From Thiotrichaceae bacterium UBA4486 (GTDB lineage: Bacteria; Pseudomonadota; Gammaproteobacteria; Eutrophobiales; Eutrophobiaceae), in NCBI GenBank assembly GCA_002389045.1, contig DGNS01000009.1, positions 480,462 to 544,461 of the forward strand: a DNA stretch of 64,000 bases, read 5' to 3'. Shown piece by piece: positions 25,059-34,831 of this stretch. The notes beneath the pieces were generated by a model that saw nothing but the letters and a program-made list of their open reading frames with translations, was not told where the DNA came from and did no database searches. Positions within the stretch are counted from its first letter, which is position 1, and the number at the start of each line of letters is the position of its first letter. Both the position numbers and the translations under genes were made by a program.

Positions 25059-27194
25059 TCAGTAATCAAAGCCTATTGACACACCGGCGAAAAGATTCAA
25101 CTCCGGCGCCGGCTCAAAGAAGCGGTGACGACCTTCGTTGACACGTATATTGCCGAAATATTTCTGATCGAAAATATTGTTGATGCCGAAAAAGGGATTG
25201 AAGCGCGTACCATTGGCACTGACCGTTTCATACCCCAGGCGTAGGTTGCCGAGCAGGTAATCGTTGGTGGTCTCTATCTGTGGAATGACCACGCCGAAAT
25301 CATCCACGAAAGTATTGTTCACATGAATCTCGTCCACGTATTGCAATTCGAAGGCCACGTAATACCCCTGAGGATGAGCATAGGACAGTTCGGTAAAGAA
25401 GTTCTGTTCCGGCACCCCGGGAATTTTATCACCGGCAAAATCGACACCGTTGACCAGCAGGGTATCGAACTCAAAATCCGAGTAGGTGTAGGCCATGCTC
25501 AGATCCAGTCCCGGCAGGATGCGATAGGTAAACGCGGCCTCGACACCGTAACGATCCGTCTCGCCGGCATTGATGAAAAACGTCGAGCCACCCGCGTTGA
25601 GGCCGGCGGGCAACAGCTCATCCTCGGTTTTGATATGGAACAGGGATAACTGGTAGGACAATTGCGCCGGCAGCACGCCCTTGACGCCGACCTCGTAATT
25701 GGTGGAGGTCTGTGACTTCAGTGCCGTGTTGAAACCACCCGGACCGACCGGCGAGGCGAATTCGCGGGTGCTGGGTGTCTCGAATGACGTCGCGTAACTG
25801 ATATAGGGATTGACAGCCTCGTGCGCCTTCCAGAGCAACCCGGCCTGGGGGCTCCATTCGTCAAAAGTCACCTTGCCGGACTGGTCCGCATCGGCGAGGA
25901 AAAAGTCAGTGAATTCAAACTCGACCTCGTCGTAGCGCACACCGGCGGTGAATTGCAACGACTCGGTGATATCGAATTCATTCTGCACATAAATGCCCCA
26001 GTTGAAAACATCCTCGTCCTGGCTCAGTGACAGCGGTCCGACCACGGGGCTGTCGACGATATTGGTGAAGTTATTCCGCTCGTCCATCTGCGAATCGATA
26101 TCAAAACCCATGGTAATGCGATTGCCGAAGCCGAACAGGTCATGGCTGTTGGTGTATTGCAGGCCGCCACCGACAAAAAAGCGATCCAGACCGATGATGC
26201 CTCCGGAAGGCGCCGCCGGCACCGCGAAAGAACCGAACGGCAGATTGGCCTCGAAATCCCTGAGTACATAGTAGTTCCGCGCCGTCAGTTTCTGGTATTC
26301 GTCAATCGTGTGATTGAAAACAAAACCCAGTTGCTGCTGGGCGATGGATTCATTGGCGTCAAAGCGGAGGTTGTTGCGCTGGGCGACGGTCGGGTCAGCC
26401 GTGAATGTTGTGCAAAAAGGGCTTGCGGAAAAATCGCTGCACAGGCCACCGGGATCATTGGCTTCGGGCGAATCCACCCAGTTCAGGATCATGGTCAGAT
26501 CGGTATTGTCGCTGAAATCGTAACGGAACTTGGAGTTCAACAGCACGTTGTCAGATTCGCTGTGATCGCGATAACCGATGATGTTGAAACGCGACAGGCT
26601 GACCAGGTAGTTGAGGTCATCGAGCTGACCGCCGGCCTTGACCTGGGCTTTTTTCATGCCATCCGATCCCATGGTGACACGGCCTTCGGCCGTATGCCCT
26701 ATGGCCGGTCCATCCTCGGTATAAATATTGATCACACCCCCGGAAGCGGTACCGTACAGCGAGGAGGAAGGACCACGGATGACTTCAATACTTTCAGTCG
26801 AGCCGATGTCGATACTGTCAATACCACCCTGTCCGTCCGGCAGGGTGTTGGGAATGCCATCCACATAGATACGCACACCGCGTATACCGAAGGTGGAACG
26901 TGATCCAAAGCCACGAATGGAGATACGCAGATCCTGGTTGAAATTGTAACGATTGGTGGAAAAAATCCCGGGGATCTTGTCCAGAGATTCATCCAGACCA
27001 ATTTGCTGGGTGTTGAACTGAATTTCGTCCTTGTTTACAAAACCCACCGAGCCCGGAATCTCATAGAGCGACTTGTCGACGCGAGTCGCCGTCACCGTCA
27101 CATCGGAGAGTGTTTCGACTTCTTCGGCCATGCCGGCCTGACAGAATGCGCCCGCAACCACGAGCACAGCGAGTAACTGCTGCCTGTTAATCAT
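25059..27194 (-). CDS. TonB-dependent outer-membrane receptor
   Basis: The 711-residue protein has a signal peptide (MINRQQLLAVLVVAGAFCQA), a TonB-box-like ETLSDVTVTATR region and a plug domain at about 40-160 (RISIRGFGSRSTFGIRGVRI, SIEVIRGPSSSLYGTASGG). A 22-strand barrel follows, ending in the outer-membrane signature aromatic residue (FAGVSIGFDY). The Fe-siderophore/iron-type plug suggests iron-complex uptake, though other ligands are possible. It is monocistronic, with no TonB/ExbBD nearby. No clear Fur box was seen upstream. Confidence 0.9.
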   Translation of the reverse strand: MINRQQLLAVLVVAGAFCQAGMAEEVETLSDVTVTATRVDKSLYEIPGSVGFVNKDEIQFNTQQIGLDESLDKIPGIFSTNRYNFNQDLRISIRGFGSRSTFGIRGVRIYVDGIPNTLPDGQGGIDSIDIGSTESIEVIRGPSSSLYGTASGGVINIYTEDGPAIGHTAEGRVTMGSDGMKKAQVKAGGQLDDLNYLVSLSRFNIIGYRDHSESDNVLLNSKFRYDFSDNTDLTMILNWVDSPEANDPGGLCSDFSASPFCTTFTADPTVAQRNNLRFDANESIAQQQLGFVFNHTIDEYQKLTARNYYVLRDFEANLPFGSFAVPAAPSGGIIGLDRFFVGGGLQYTNSHDLFGFGNRITMGFDIDSQMDERNNFTNIVDSPVVGPLSLSQDEDVFNWGIYVQNEFDITESLQFTAGVRYDEVEFEFTDFFLADADQSGKVTFDEWSPQAGLLWKAHEAVNPYISYATSFETPSTREFASPVGPGGFNTALKSQTSTNYEVGVKGVLPAQLSYQLSLFHIKTEDELLPAGLNAGGSTFFINAGETDRYGVEAAFTYRILPGLDLSMAYTYSDFEFDTLLVNGVDFAGDKIPGVPEQNFFTELSYAHPQGYYVAFELQYVDEIHVNNTFVDDFGVVIPQIETTNDYLLGNLRLGYETVSANGTRFNPFFGINNIFDQKYFGNIRVNEGRHRFFEPAPELNLFAGVSIGFDY

Positions 27195-27593
27195 TTATGG
27201 AATTTCCCCCGTTTTACAGATACGGAACCAGGCTGGTTCCGGAATTATCATGTTAATCAGTCGTTTATTTGCAACTAACGCACCAGAAGTCGATGATCAC
27301 ATAACTGACCGTTTTTTTGTTTGTATATTATACAGTTAGAATCGCAATCCCATATCAGGATGTCCTCATGTCAATCAACACCGGGCACTAATTTGGTCTA
27401 TATCAACCGGCCAGCGGTTTATATCATTCACTACCTTGCGCCGACAACGTCCCTTTGCATGTGACGTGGTTAACACATTTTCAGCATGATTCACCATTTG
27501 TCAGGCAGTTAGCGCCGCTGGTCCGGAACACTGTGTCATGCATCAATATTATTGCTATACCTATTGCATTATTCACAGACAGGATGAACTGAG
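27195..27593. other. Intergenic region, nothing clear
   Basis: This 399-base AT-rich region lies between the divergent TonB receptor and small ORF 27594. It must hold the receptor promoter. No convincing Fur box, riboswitch-like fold or terminator was recognised. Confidence 0.5.
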
Positions 27594-27806
27594 ATGGCAA
27601 AAGACAATCTTAACCGCCGAATACATGACGCCAGGCAGATTGTTGAACAACTGCATAATCTGCTGCACGAAGATGCACTGCATCGCCTCGACCTCTACCG
27701 GGAGTACAGCCACGATAACAGTTCGAGTAAGTGGTCACCCGACCTGTATCAGCGCTGCCAGTTGGTTGAGGTCCTGCGCCAGAAACTGAACGAACCCATA
27801 CACTGA
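27594..27806 (+). CDS. Small hypothetical protein
   Basis: A 70-residue soluble, helical protein (ARQIVEQLHNLLHEDALHRL, then SPDLYQRCQLVEVLRQKL) with no membrane segment. A weak GGATGAA lies upstream. Isolated between the TonB receptor and the ExeA-like ATPase. Amino-acid composition looks like a real protein; family not recognised. Confidence 0.45.
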   Translation: MAKDNLNRRIHDARQIVEQLHNLLHEDALHRLDLYREYSHDNSSSKWSPDLYQRCQLVEVLRQKLNEPIH

Positions 27807-27950
27807 AGCAGCTTTACAAAATATTTTTCAAATCAGCCACCTGCGATCAGGCCCATGGTACGGGGAAAACAGTCACCGGGGCATGCAGGGTAAGTTCATG
27901 TCGTCTACCACACAGTTCCGGCACGCGGCAGCCGGTGAAGACAACGCTCC

Positions 27951-29150
27951 CTAATCCGCAATAACATCCGAGAGTTTCATGGACAGATGACCGGCCATGG
28001 CAGCGGTTGCCGGCCCGGTTTGCCGGTCCACAGACCGGTGTGTTGTCCTCCCGGCAGTACCGAATAACCAGCCCGGAATTCCGGCGTCTCCCGTCTCCCC
28101 GGCGTCCGTCCCGGTGACAGGACTTTCAATGTTTTTCCCGGTTGCGGGTGGTGTGACAGCGTGCCGCGCTGCGCTGTCATCCGTGCCGGCTGATTCGACT
28201 GGCTTGCCCGTACCGGGAAGTTCCAACGGAATGATCCCGGAAGGCGATGATCTTGAAGCAATGACCAGCTCCGACTTTTGCAGATAATCCTCGTTCATCG
28301 CCGAATACACGGCGCTGAATACCAGCAGGCATACCGAGGCGGTTACCGCACTGCGCAGGTACATTCGTTGTTCACCTCCGGCAACACTGTACTCCTGCAT
28401 GATGCGGCGGGCAGGTGCATGCACATCACCCGGTAATCCAGCGGATTCCCGGAAGATCAGCTGAACATTCTCGTCAGTGAACGGATCTTCACTGCATTCG
28501 CCGCACAGTGACAGGCGGTAATCCAGGTATTTACGGGTTTGCTGTAATGACAGCGAAGGTATCCGGAAGTGGTGGTAGCGTGCGGGTTTGAGATTTCTCA
28601 GGTTCGGGTCAGACAGTTTTTCATCCAGGTTCAAACCACCGAATAACACACAACGATAGTGTGTACCCTGTTGTGCGAATGCGGCTATCTCCAGTACAAA
28701 TTTCAGCGTTTCCAGCGGTAGTTTATGAGCATCATCAATAATCACCACCGGCGTTCTGCCATTGCGTGCGAACAGTTGCAGAAATTCCTGCAACAGATAG
28801 ACGGCCTGTTCCCGGACAAAGCGCCGTTCCGGAAAATGCTGGCGTATGATCTCCCAGGCCAGTGTCTCCCGGTCAAGATCGCGATGACCGCCAATGTGGG
28901 CGACGAACCAGTGGGCGGATTTGATAAAGCCGAGATATCGGGAGAGCACGGTCTTGCCGGAACCTGATGCTGAACTCACCACCACCAGTTCCTCGCTGCA
29001 ATCCACGGATGCCTTGATCTGATCAAGACAATGGATCATGTCATGAGTGAGAAAGACTTTAGTGTCCCTGGATTCGCGGGGGAAGGGATCCTTATCCAGA
29101 CCAAACTTCAGATAGTAACGACGATCCTGGAAAGGCAGTTTCATCAGCAA
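27951..29150 (-). CDS. ExeA/GspA-like AAA ATPase with one membrane helix
   Basis: The 399-residue protein has the N-terminal LKFGLDKDPF motif typical of ExeA-type ATPases, Walker A SASGSGKT (about 60-67) and Walker B VVIIDDAHKLP. The ATPase core runs to about residue 275. A single transmembrane helix (AVTASVCLLVFSAVYSAM) follows, and then a Ser/Gly/Thr/Pro-rich, probably periplasmic, tail without a peptidoglycan-binding domain. In ExeAB systems the ATPase helps the secretin cross the peptidoglycan. No exeB partner is next to it. Confidence 0.8.
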   Translation of the reverse strand: MLMKLPFQDRRYYLKFGLDKDPFPRESRDTKVFLTHDMIHCLDQIKASVDCSEELVVVSSASGSGKTVLSRYLGFIKSAHWFVAHIGGHRDLDRETLAWEIIRQHFPERRFVREQAVYLLQEFLQLFARNGRTPVVIIDDAHKLPLETLKFVLEIAAFAQQGTHYRCVLFGGLNLDEKLSDPNLRNLKPARYHHFRIPSLSLQQTRKYLDYRLSLCGECSEDPFTDENVQLIFRESAGLPGDVHAPARRIMQEYSVAGGEQRMYLRSAVTASVCLLVFSAVYSAMNEDYLQKSELVIASRSSPSGIIPLELPGTGKPVESAGTDDSAARHAVTPPATGKNIESPVTGTDAGETGDAGIPGWLFGTAGRTTHRSVDRQTGPATAAMAGHLSMKLSDVIAD

Positions 29151-29440
29151 TTTCTGGTGCAGGTTTATACAAGTTTAGCTGCATTGGTAATCACTTGCAA
29201 TATTATGGGGTTACAAAATATTTACAGAACCGGCTTCAGGTATTGAATCGACTTCGCCGTATGCGCAATCCGTTACCTGATGAACTGATACAGCACGAGT
29301 GTGTTGCTGCGGTGATCCCCGCGCAGTTGAAATATCCATCCCGGCCCTGCATAGTGACGACCTTCCAACCCTTGCAAATCCGGCAGTCGCTTCGTTGCCG
29401 GAAAACCCGGGCATTATCAACAGCTACAGCGGAGGCTCAC

Positions 29441-29926
29441 ATGCAACTCACGAAAAACACGGTCGCGACCATCAACTATCACCTCAAGGACGATGATGGC
29501 AACACCATCGATCAATCCAGCGACGGCAGTTTTTCCTACCTGCATGGAGCCAACAATATTATTCCGGGACTGGAAACCGCGCTGGAAGGCAAACAGGCCG
29601 GGGACGAAGTCGCCGTCACTATCGAACCGGCGGAAGCCTATGGTGAAAAGCAACTGGAGAACATCCAGAAGGTACCCCGTGAGATGTTTCCGGAAGACGT
29701 GGAAATCAAGCCCGGTATGCAGTTCAATGCCCGCTCGGCCGAGGGTCAGCCGCTGACAGTGACGGTAACCGCCGTGGAAGACGACGGCATTGTCGTCGAT
29801 GGGAACCATCCGCTCGCCGGCGTACGCCTGCACTTTGAAGTGAAAGTCGTCGATGTACGTGAGGCCAGCAACGAGGAACTCGAACACGGTCACGTGCATA
29901 CCCCCGGCGAGGAAAATCACGGCTGA
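29441..29926 (+). CDS. SlyD-like FKBP peptidyl-prolyl isomerase
   Basis: The protein is 161 residues from ATG 29441, chosen for the GGAGG 5 bases upstream and the canonical MQLTKNTVATINYHLKDDDG start; the open frame continues upstream without family similarity. FKBP core motifs are LHGANNIIPGLETALEGKQA and the insert-in-flap domain around residues 65-125 (EKQLENIQKVPREMFPEDV), as in SlyD. The C-terminus is short and His-poor compared with E. coli SlyD (GHVHTPGEENHG), so nickel binding is weaker or absent. It is a cytosolic chaperone and prolyl isomerase. Confidence 0.92.
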   Translation: MQLTKNTVATINYHLKDDDGNTIDQSSDGSFSYLHGANNIIPGLETALEGKQAGDEVAVTIEPAEAYGEKQLENIQKVPREMFPEDVEIKPGMQFNARSAEGQPLTVTVTAVEDDGIVVDGNHPLAGVRLHFEVKVVDVREASNEELEHGHVHTPGEENHG

Positions 29927-29948
29927 TAAAAAGCATTATAACTTCTAT

Positions 29949-30242
29949 TCAACGCTCACGTTGCATCACCAGTGATGTCTTGGCCTTGCGATCCAGCCTG
30001 CGGATCGCGTATTCACGCCTGGCGGCATCGGCACGGCTGGCGCAGGATTCGCTGTACACCAGGCACACCGGCCGGCGGGCCCGCGTATAGGCCGCTGCGG
30101 ACTTCAGATGATTATGTTCATGCACGCGCCGCTCCGGATCCGTTGTGATCCCGGTATATAACGTACCATCGGCGCAACGCAGGATATAAACGAACCACTC
30201 CGGCACGTCGATCACCGGCCGCCGAGATCCTGCCGGGATCAT
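29949..30242 (-). CDS. GIY-YIG nuclease-superfamily protein (UPF0213, YhbQ-like)
   Basis: The 97-residue protein has the GIY-YIG core WFVYILRCADGTLYTGITTD (Tyr and Arg positions present) and RRVHEHNHLKSAAAYTRAR, with the family's conserved Glu in LVYSESCASRADAARREYAI. The biological role of this family is not established; nuclease activity is reported for some. It overlaps the start of the lipase gene by one base on the same strand, so they are likely co-transcribed. Confidence 0.9.
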   Translation of the reverse strand: MIPAGSRRPVIDVPEWFVYILRCADGTLYTGITTDPERRVHEHNHLKSAAAYTRARRPVCLVYSESCASRADAARREYAIRRLDRKAKTSLVMQRER

Positions 30243-30847
30243 TACAGCGCCCCGGCCGCCTGCAGTTTACGGTGTATGGCCCCGGCCATAATGCCATAGC
30301 CATCGGCATTGGGATGCACGGTGTCGGACTTCAGCGACTTGTCGCGCAGGATCTCCGGCACCAGGTCCTCGATAAACAGCACACCGGTACTCTCGGCCAC
30401 TTCGCGGTATTCCGGTGCCGCGGACGGAAACAGGCCGAATTTCGGCACCGCCAGCATGAGCACCGGGATATCCCGCTCGCGCGCCGCGGTAATCATGGCG
30501 CGCAGGTTGTTTTGCATATCCGCTATATTTTTCTTGCGCAGAATATCGTTGCCACCGTGACACAGGATCAGCAGATCCGGGTTGTGCTGATCCAGCAAAT
30601 CCGGGAGCCGCTTTAACCCCTGCGCACTCACCTCTCCGGGCACACCGGCATTGATCACGGTGCGTCCGGAGAGTTGCCCGAGTACGGACGGGTAACTCGC
30701 CTCTCCCGGTGCCCCGGTGCCATGGGTGAGGCTGTTGCCGAACGCGAGGATCACGGCATCGCCGGAAAGTGGCTCAAGTTGCGGCGTCTCGTCACCACAG
30801 CCGGGTAACGCGATCAGCACAACAGCTACAAGCAGGTAATGACGCAT
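30242..30847 (-). CDS. TesA-like SGNH/GDSL hydrolase, lipoprotein
   Basis: The protein is 201 residues from ATG 30847, chosen because GGAG lies upstream and the signal peptide then starts at once; a start 33 bases earlier is less likely. LIALPGC is a lipobox, so the protein is probably lipid-anchored. Catalytic blocks are FGNSLTHG (Ser), LILCHGGND (Asn), and DTVHPNADGY (Asp, His). It resembles E. coli TesA/arylesterase of the periplasm. Confidence 0.88.
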   Translation of the reverse strand: MRHYLLVAVVLIALPGCGDETPQLEPLSGDAVILAFGNSLTHGTGAPGEASYPSVLGQLSGRTVINAGVPGEVSAQGLKRLPDLLDQHNPDLLILCHGGNDILRKKNIADMQNNLRAMITAARERDIPVLMLAVPKFGLFPSAAPEYREVAESTGVLFIEDLVPEILRDKSLKSDTVHPNADGYGIMAGAIHRKLQAAGAL

Positions 30848-30940
30848 GATTCTCCGGGCCTTCAGGTATTCACGCATCATAGAACGATTGCCTGTGCTCT
30901 CACAAATTCACGAACCGTTGCGGCTGTTGTGCCGGCATGG

Positions 30941-31906
30941 TTACTTGATATGAAAGGCAATGGTCGCGCCGGGATCCTCGTCAGGCGTTGAGCCCAGACA
31001 AATCCGGCCGCTGCCGGTGAGCATGTATTCCTCGCGGTGGATGCGGACCATGTGCCCGTCGCTGAAAAGAATGACGCTGCCGTTGGAACTGTTGTCCTGG
31101 ATATGGAAATTACCGTGACGCAACTGTATAGCCGCGTGCAGCCGGGAGACGTAGCGGCCATTGATGATCAGGTTGCAGTTCTGACCACGCCCGAGAATGC
31201 ACTCGGGATGCTCGGTATCCATGCGAAACGTGGCGCTTGAGGATTCCAGCACCATGGCAATATCGTTATCTTCCACCCTCCCGGTTGCCGCCGCCTGGGT
31301 GACGTCGTCACTCTCCTCCCATTGAAAGATACAGACGTCAATCTCATCGCCGCTCATCTCCGAGACAATATGATCGATCCGATGAGCACGGCCTTGCATT
31401 TCCTCGGGCAGGCTGTTGATGCTCTGCAGGGTAGTCAGGATCTCGTCCGCCTTGGCCATATGGATCACATGCTGGGCGATTACAGTGCCTTCGCCCACCG
31501 GCTCACGGCCGCGCCACTGGATTTCACCGTAATGCCAGCCGATCTTGATATGCAATATCCCGGTCTGGAATCGGCCGCCTTCGCCGGCAGTGCGCAATGA
31601 ATCCTGCATATCCATGGCTGCCATCGCGGCCTTCAAAGGATTTTTGAAAAGACACATAACCTCATCACCAATGGTCTTCACCACCCTGCCATCGTAATCA
31701 TGGACAACATCCGACAGCAGATCGAGACAGGAACCGATATCGGCACGGGCAATCCTGTCACCGTACTTTTCATAAATGCGGGTACTGCCGGAAACGTCGG
31801 CATAGAGAACGACCTGCTTGAGCTGCGTGGTATCCAACTGAATTTTTGTTATGTGAACAACTGTCTCCGGGATACAGATTACCATCTGGCAGAAATCTGG
31901 CAACAT
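30941..31906 (-). CDS. Class III adenylate/guanylate cyclase fused to FHA domain
   Basis: The 321-residue protein's N-terminal cyclase domain (about 27-195) has metal-binding Asp in VVLYADVSGSTRIYEKYGD and the second metal Asp in VVKTIGDEVMCLFKN. ATP-selecting and other residues were not assigned individually. The C-terminal FHA domain (about 225-310) has CILGRGQNCNLIINGRYVSR with RLHA and IQDNSSNGSVI, the phosphothreonine-binding core. Start ATG 31906 is uncertain because no strong ribosome binding site is present. It is divergent from a SulP transporter with a cyclic-nucleotide-binding domain, 113 bases between starts. Confidence 0.88.
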   Translation of the reverse strand: MLPDFCQMVICIPETVVHITKIQLDTTQLKQVVLYADVSGSTRIYEKYGDRIARADIGSCLDLLSDVVHDYDGRVVKTIGDEVMCLFKNPLKAAMAAMDMQDSLRTAGEGGRFQTGILHIKIGWHYGEIQWRGREPVGEGTVIAQHVIHMAKADEILTTLQSINSLPEEMQGRAHRIDHIVSEMSGDEIDVCIFQWEESDDVTQAAATGRVEDNDIAMVLESSSATFRMDTEHPECILGRGQNCNLIINGRYVSRLHAAIQLRHGNFHIQDNSSNGSVILFSDGHMVRIHREEYMLTGSGRICLGSTPDEDPGATIAFHIK

Positions 31907-32019
31907 CGGAGTTCACAATATGGCCCGGCCGGGATAAACCACCGCGGTCATGATTTACATCAAACATCGGAGACGCGGCCCGCTTATAATGTGATATTTC
32001 CACCAGTAAAAACTGTAAT

Positions 32020-34200
32020 ATGACAGACACGACCCGGCCCACAAACCTGCTTGAACAACATTTTCCCGGTGTAACAGCGGGTGACATCTGGGGTGGCATG
32101 GCGGCATCAGCAGTCGTGCTGCCCCAGGCCATGGCCTTCGGGGTCGCATTATATTCACCGGCCGGCTTCAATGCCTCCCAGGGCGCTATCGCCGGTCTGC
32201 TCGGCGCCGCCATCATGTGCACTGTGTCGGGATTCTTCGGCGGTACCCGCGGTTTGATCAGCGCCCCTACGGGACCGATACTGGTTCTACTCGGTGGCGC
32301 ACTGACTTCGTTGAGCCAGTCGGGTACCGGCAACGGTGAACTGCTTGTCAACCTCGCCATATTGATGATCTGCACCGGCGTGTTCCAGATCCTGATCGGG
32401 CTGACCGGCGGCGGCAAACTGATTAAATACATCCCCTACCCGGTGATCAGCGGTTTCCTGACCGGCTCGGCCATCCTCATGATCCTGTCGCAGTTCACAC
32501 CGCTGTCCGGTGCGGGCGTGGGTGAGTCCTGGCAATCCTGGAGGTGGCTGCCGCTGGCGACGGCTGTCGTGACCATGATAGCCACACTGGCCGGGCCGCG
32601 GCTGTTCAGTCGCCTGCCCGGCACGATTGCCGGCCTGATCTTTGGTTCACTGGTGTTTCATGTCATTGCCATGATGAACCCGGCCGATCTGCCCGCTGAA
32701 TGGATGATCGGGGAATTGCCAAAGCTCGATACCGTGGGCCTGGATATTTCCGGCGATACCCTGCACAACCTGCACTGGAAGATCATCGTTCCAGCGGCGC
32801 TGGCACTGTCTATACTGACTTCGCTGGATACGCTGCTGACCTCCGTGATTGCCGACGTCACGACGGGGCACCGCCACAATGCCAACCTGGAGATGGTGGG
32901 CCAGGGCGCCGGGCAGATCCTTAGCAGCCTGAGTGGCGGCATGGCCGCCGCAGGTACGACCGGGGCCACTATCGTGGCGGTGAAAACCGGCGGCCGGCGC
33001 TGGCCCGGTGTATTCGCCGGCATCACATTTTTTGTACTCATCCTGCTGGGGCGTGATGCCGGGAGCTTGCTGCCGATCAGTGTGCTGGCCGGCATTATCC
33101 TCGCTGTTTCCTTGCACATGTTCGATCTCGATATTCTTGCCTGGTTGAAACGACCACGGACAAGGCAGGATGCCGCAGTTGCCCTGCTGGTCACCGTGGT
33201 CACCGTGGCTTATGACCTGATGGTGGCCGTGGGCCTGGGCGTGGTAATCGCAATAGTGCTGTTCATTCGCACCCAGATCCGGGCCAGCATCGTGCACCGG
33301 CGCTCAACCGGACAACAGATACGTTCGGTCAGGACCCGTTCCAGGGATGAACGCGAACTGCTCAATGTGCACGGTGATCGCATTGTGATGTATGAACTGC
33401 GTGGCAACCTGTTCTTTGCCACGGCCGATGCACTGCTGGAAAACCTGGCCGCCGACCTGGAAAAACCGAATTACCTGATCCTGCACATGCGACGCGTTCA
33501 GCAGGTTGACCTGACGGCGATCAAGTACCTGCAACAGATTGCCTCACGTCTGCAGAAAAATGGCGGAGTACTCATCTTCTGCAACATTCACAAGGGCATG
33601 GGCATCGGCAAGCGCATGCAGAAAGCGTTCAAGAAACGCACTATTGGTGAAACGCATCTTCATGTCCTGACCTTCAACGGCAAGGATGAAGCGCTGGAAT
33701 TTGCCGAGGATGCTTTGCTCGGGGAATTCAATGTTCAATCCACGAAATTCCATGACACCATCCCGGTCCGTGACAACGACCTGTGCCGCGATCTGGGTGA
33801 GGAGACCATCACCGACCTGGAAAGCGTACTGCAGTCCGTGATGCTTGAAACCGGGGAAACGCTTTTTGCAGCCGGTGATCCGGGCGATGCGCTCTACCTG
33901 GTGATCAGCGGGACGATTGATATACGATTGCCCACAACCCGACATCATTACAAGCGCCTGGCGAGCTGCAACCCAGGCGCTTTTTTTGGTGAACTCGCCC
34001 TGTTAAAGCCGGGACCAAGAGTAGCCGGTGCCGTGGCGATGCACAAAACGGAATTAAGAGTGCTGTCCCGGGGCGGCTTCGAGAAGCTTACTGAACATCA
34101 TCCCGACACCGCCATCCAGGTGTTGCATACTCTGGCGCGCATTGAAGTCGAACACCTGCGCTGGTCCAGTGCGGAGATCCGGCACCTGTCCGAATGGTAG
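32020..34200 (+). CDS. SulP anion transporter with STAS and cyclic-nucleotide-binding domains
   Basis: The 726-residue protein has a SulP transmembrane domain at about 15-430 (VVLPQAMAFGVALYSPAGF is the phytosulfate-type motif). A STAS domain follows at about 450-560 (YELRGNLFFATADALLENLA, ILHMRRVQQVDLTAIKYL). A cNMP-binding domain occupies about 595-715 (ETLFAAGDPGDALYLVISGT) with the phosphate-binding cassette GELALLKPGPRVAGAVA, whose Arg is kept. Anion specificity (sulfate, bicarbonate or other) cannot be read. The cyclase divergently next door suggests local control by cyclic nucleotide. Confidence 0.9.
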   Translation: MTDTTRPTNLLEQHFPGVTAGDIWGGMAASAVVLPQAMAFGVALYSPAGFNASQGAIAGLLGAAIMCTVSGFFGGTRGLISAPTGPILVLLGGALTSLSQSGTGNGELLVNLAILMICTGVFQILIGLTGGGKLIKYIPYPVISGFLTGSAILMILSQFTPLSGAGVGESWQSWRWLPLATAVVTMIATLAGPRLFSRLPGTIAGLIFGSLVFHVIAMMNPADLPAEWMIGELPKLDTVGLDISGDTLHNLHWKIIVPAALALSILTSLDTLLTSVIADVTTGHRHNANLEMVGQGAGQILSSLSGGMAAAGTTGATIVAVKTGGRRWPGVFAGITFFVLILLGRDAGSLLPISVLAGIILAVSLHMFDLDILAWLKRPRTRQDAAVALLVTVVTVAYDLMVAVGLGVVIAIVLFIRTQIRASIVHRRSTGQQIRSVRTRSRDERELLNVHGDRIVMYELRGNLFFATADALLENLAADLEKPNYLILHMRRVQQVDLTAIKYLQQIASRLQKNGGVLIFCNIHKGMGIGKRMQKAFKKRTIGETHLHVLTFNGKDEALEFAEDALLGEFNVQSTKFHDTIPVRDNDLCRDLGEETITDLESVLQSVMLETGETLFAAGDPGDALYLVISGTIDIRLPTTRHHYKRLASCNPGAFFGELALLKPGPRVAGAVAMHKTELRVLSRGGFEKLTEHHPDTAIQVLHTLARIEVEHLRWSSAEIRHLSEW

Positions 34201-34360
34201 GTATTGCTTGACGGGGATTCTCTTGTACCTATGATGATTGCCGATCATGATCCGGATTGATACATCTGTGTTATTCAGCTTTGCCATGCATACAAATACA
34301 TCACAATAACCAACAACAGTCATTCAACGCTGACGGATTTTTTCCTGGAACAGGAGAAAC

Positions 34361-34726
34361 ATGGATTACGAAATTACCACACCGCCCGGCAAGAACTATG
34401 TGCATATCAAGGTCTATGAAACCATTACGCCCGATCTCGAACGCAGTTTTGCCAGTGAGGCTATCAAACAGGCAAAAGCACATAACCGCATGCACTACTT
34501 TACCGATGTCACCGGGGTCAGAAATGTCAGCGATCCGGCGGATATGTACAAACTGGCTTACCAGGAACTGGCAGCAATGGGTATGGACCGGCGATCAAAA
34601 ATCGCCATTCTGGTCAGCGCGGATGACCACTCACACGATTTTATCGAAACGGTATTTGTCAATGCCGGCTACCTGTGCCTGTTGTTTCATGATCCGGATC
34701 ATGCGCTGGCCTGGCTGGAGGACTGA
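34361..34726 (+). CDS. SpoIIAA/STAS-like protein
   Basis: The 121-residue protein shows the alternating pattern of a STAS/SpoIIAA-like domain: an N-terminal strand (YEITTPPGKNYVHIKVYETI), helix ERSFASEAIKQAKAH, strand RMHYFTDVTGVRNV and a final DPDHALAWLED helix. No conserved phosphorylatable Ser of the anti-sigma-factor antagonist type is evident (TDVTG). It lies 160 bases downstream of the SulP gene on the same strand. Function unknown; possibly interacts with a membrane partner. Confidence 0.6.
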   Translation: MDYEITTPPGKNYVHIKVYETITPDLERSFASEAIKQAKAHNRMHYFTDVTGVRNVSDPADMYKLAYQELAAMGMDRRSKIAILVSADDHSHDFIETVFVNAGYLCLLFHDPDHALAWLED

Positions 34727-34831
34727 ACGGTTGTTCCGGCCTTCTCTACTGTACTGAAACCGCCACCTGTATCCGCCTGGCACGCTGAGCAGGCGCAGAG
34801 GGCGGAAATTTCTGTATAATCCGCACCGCTC

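Noticed and set aside
25323..26903. Long open frames on the plus strand inside the TonB receptor gene.
   Set aside because: They are antisense to a full-length protein with clear domains and carry no family motifs. The same holds for long antisense frames in the Pat-like gene, uup, ettA, the BCCT gene and others.
27195..27593. Fur box upstream of the TonB receptor.
   Set aside because: Only a weak AT-rich match (GAATTATCATGTTAATCA) was seen; it does not reach the usual 19-bp pattern well enough.
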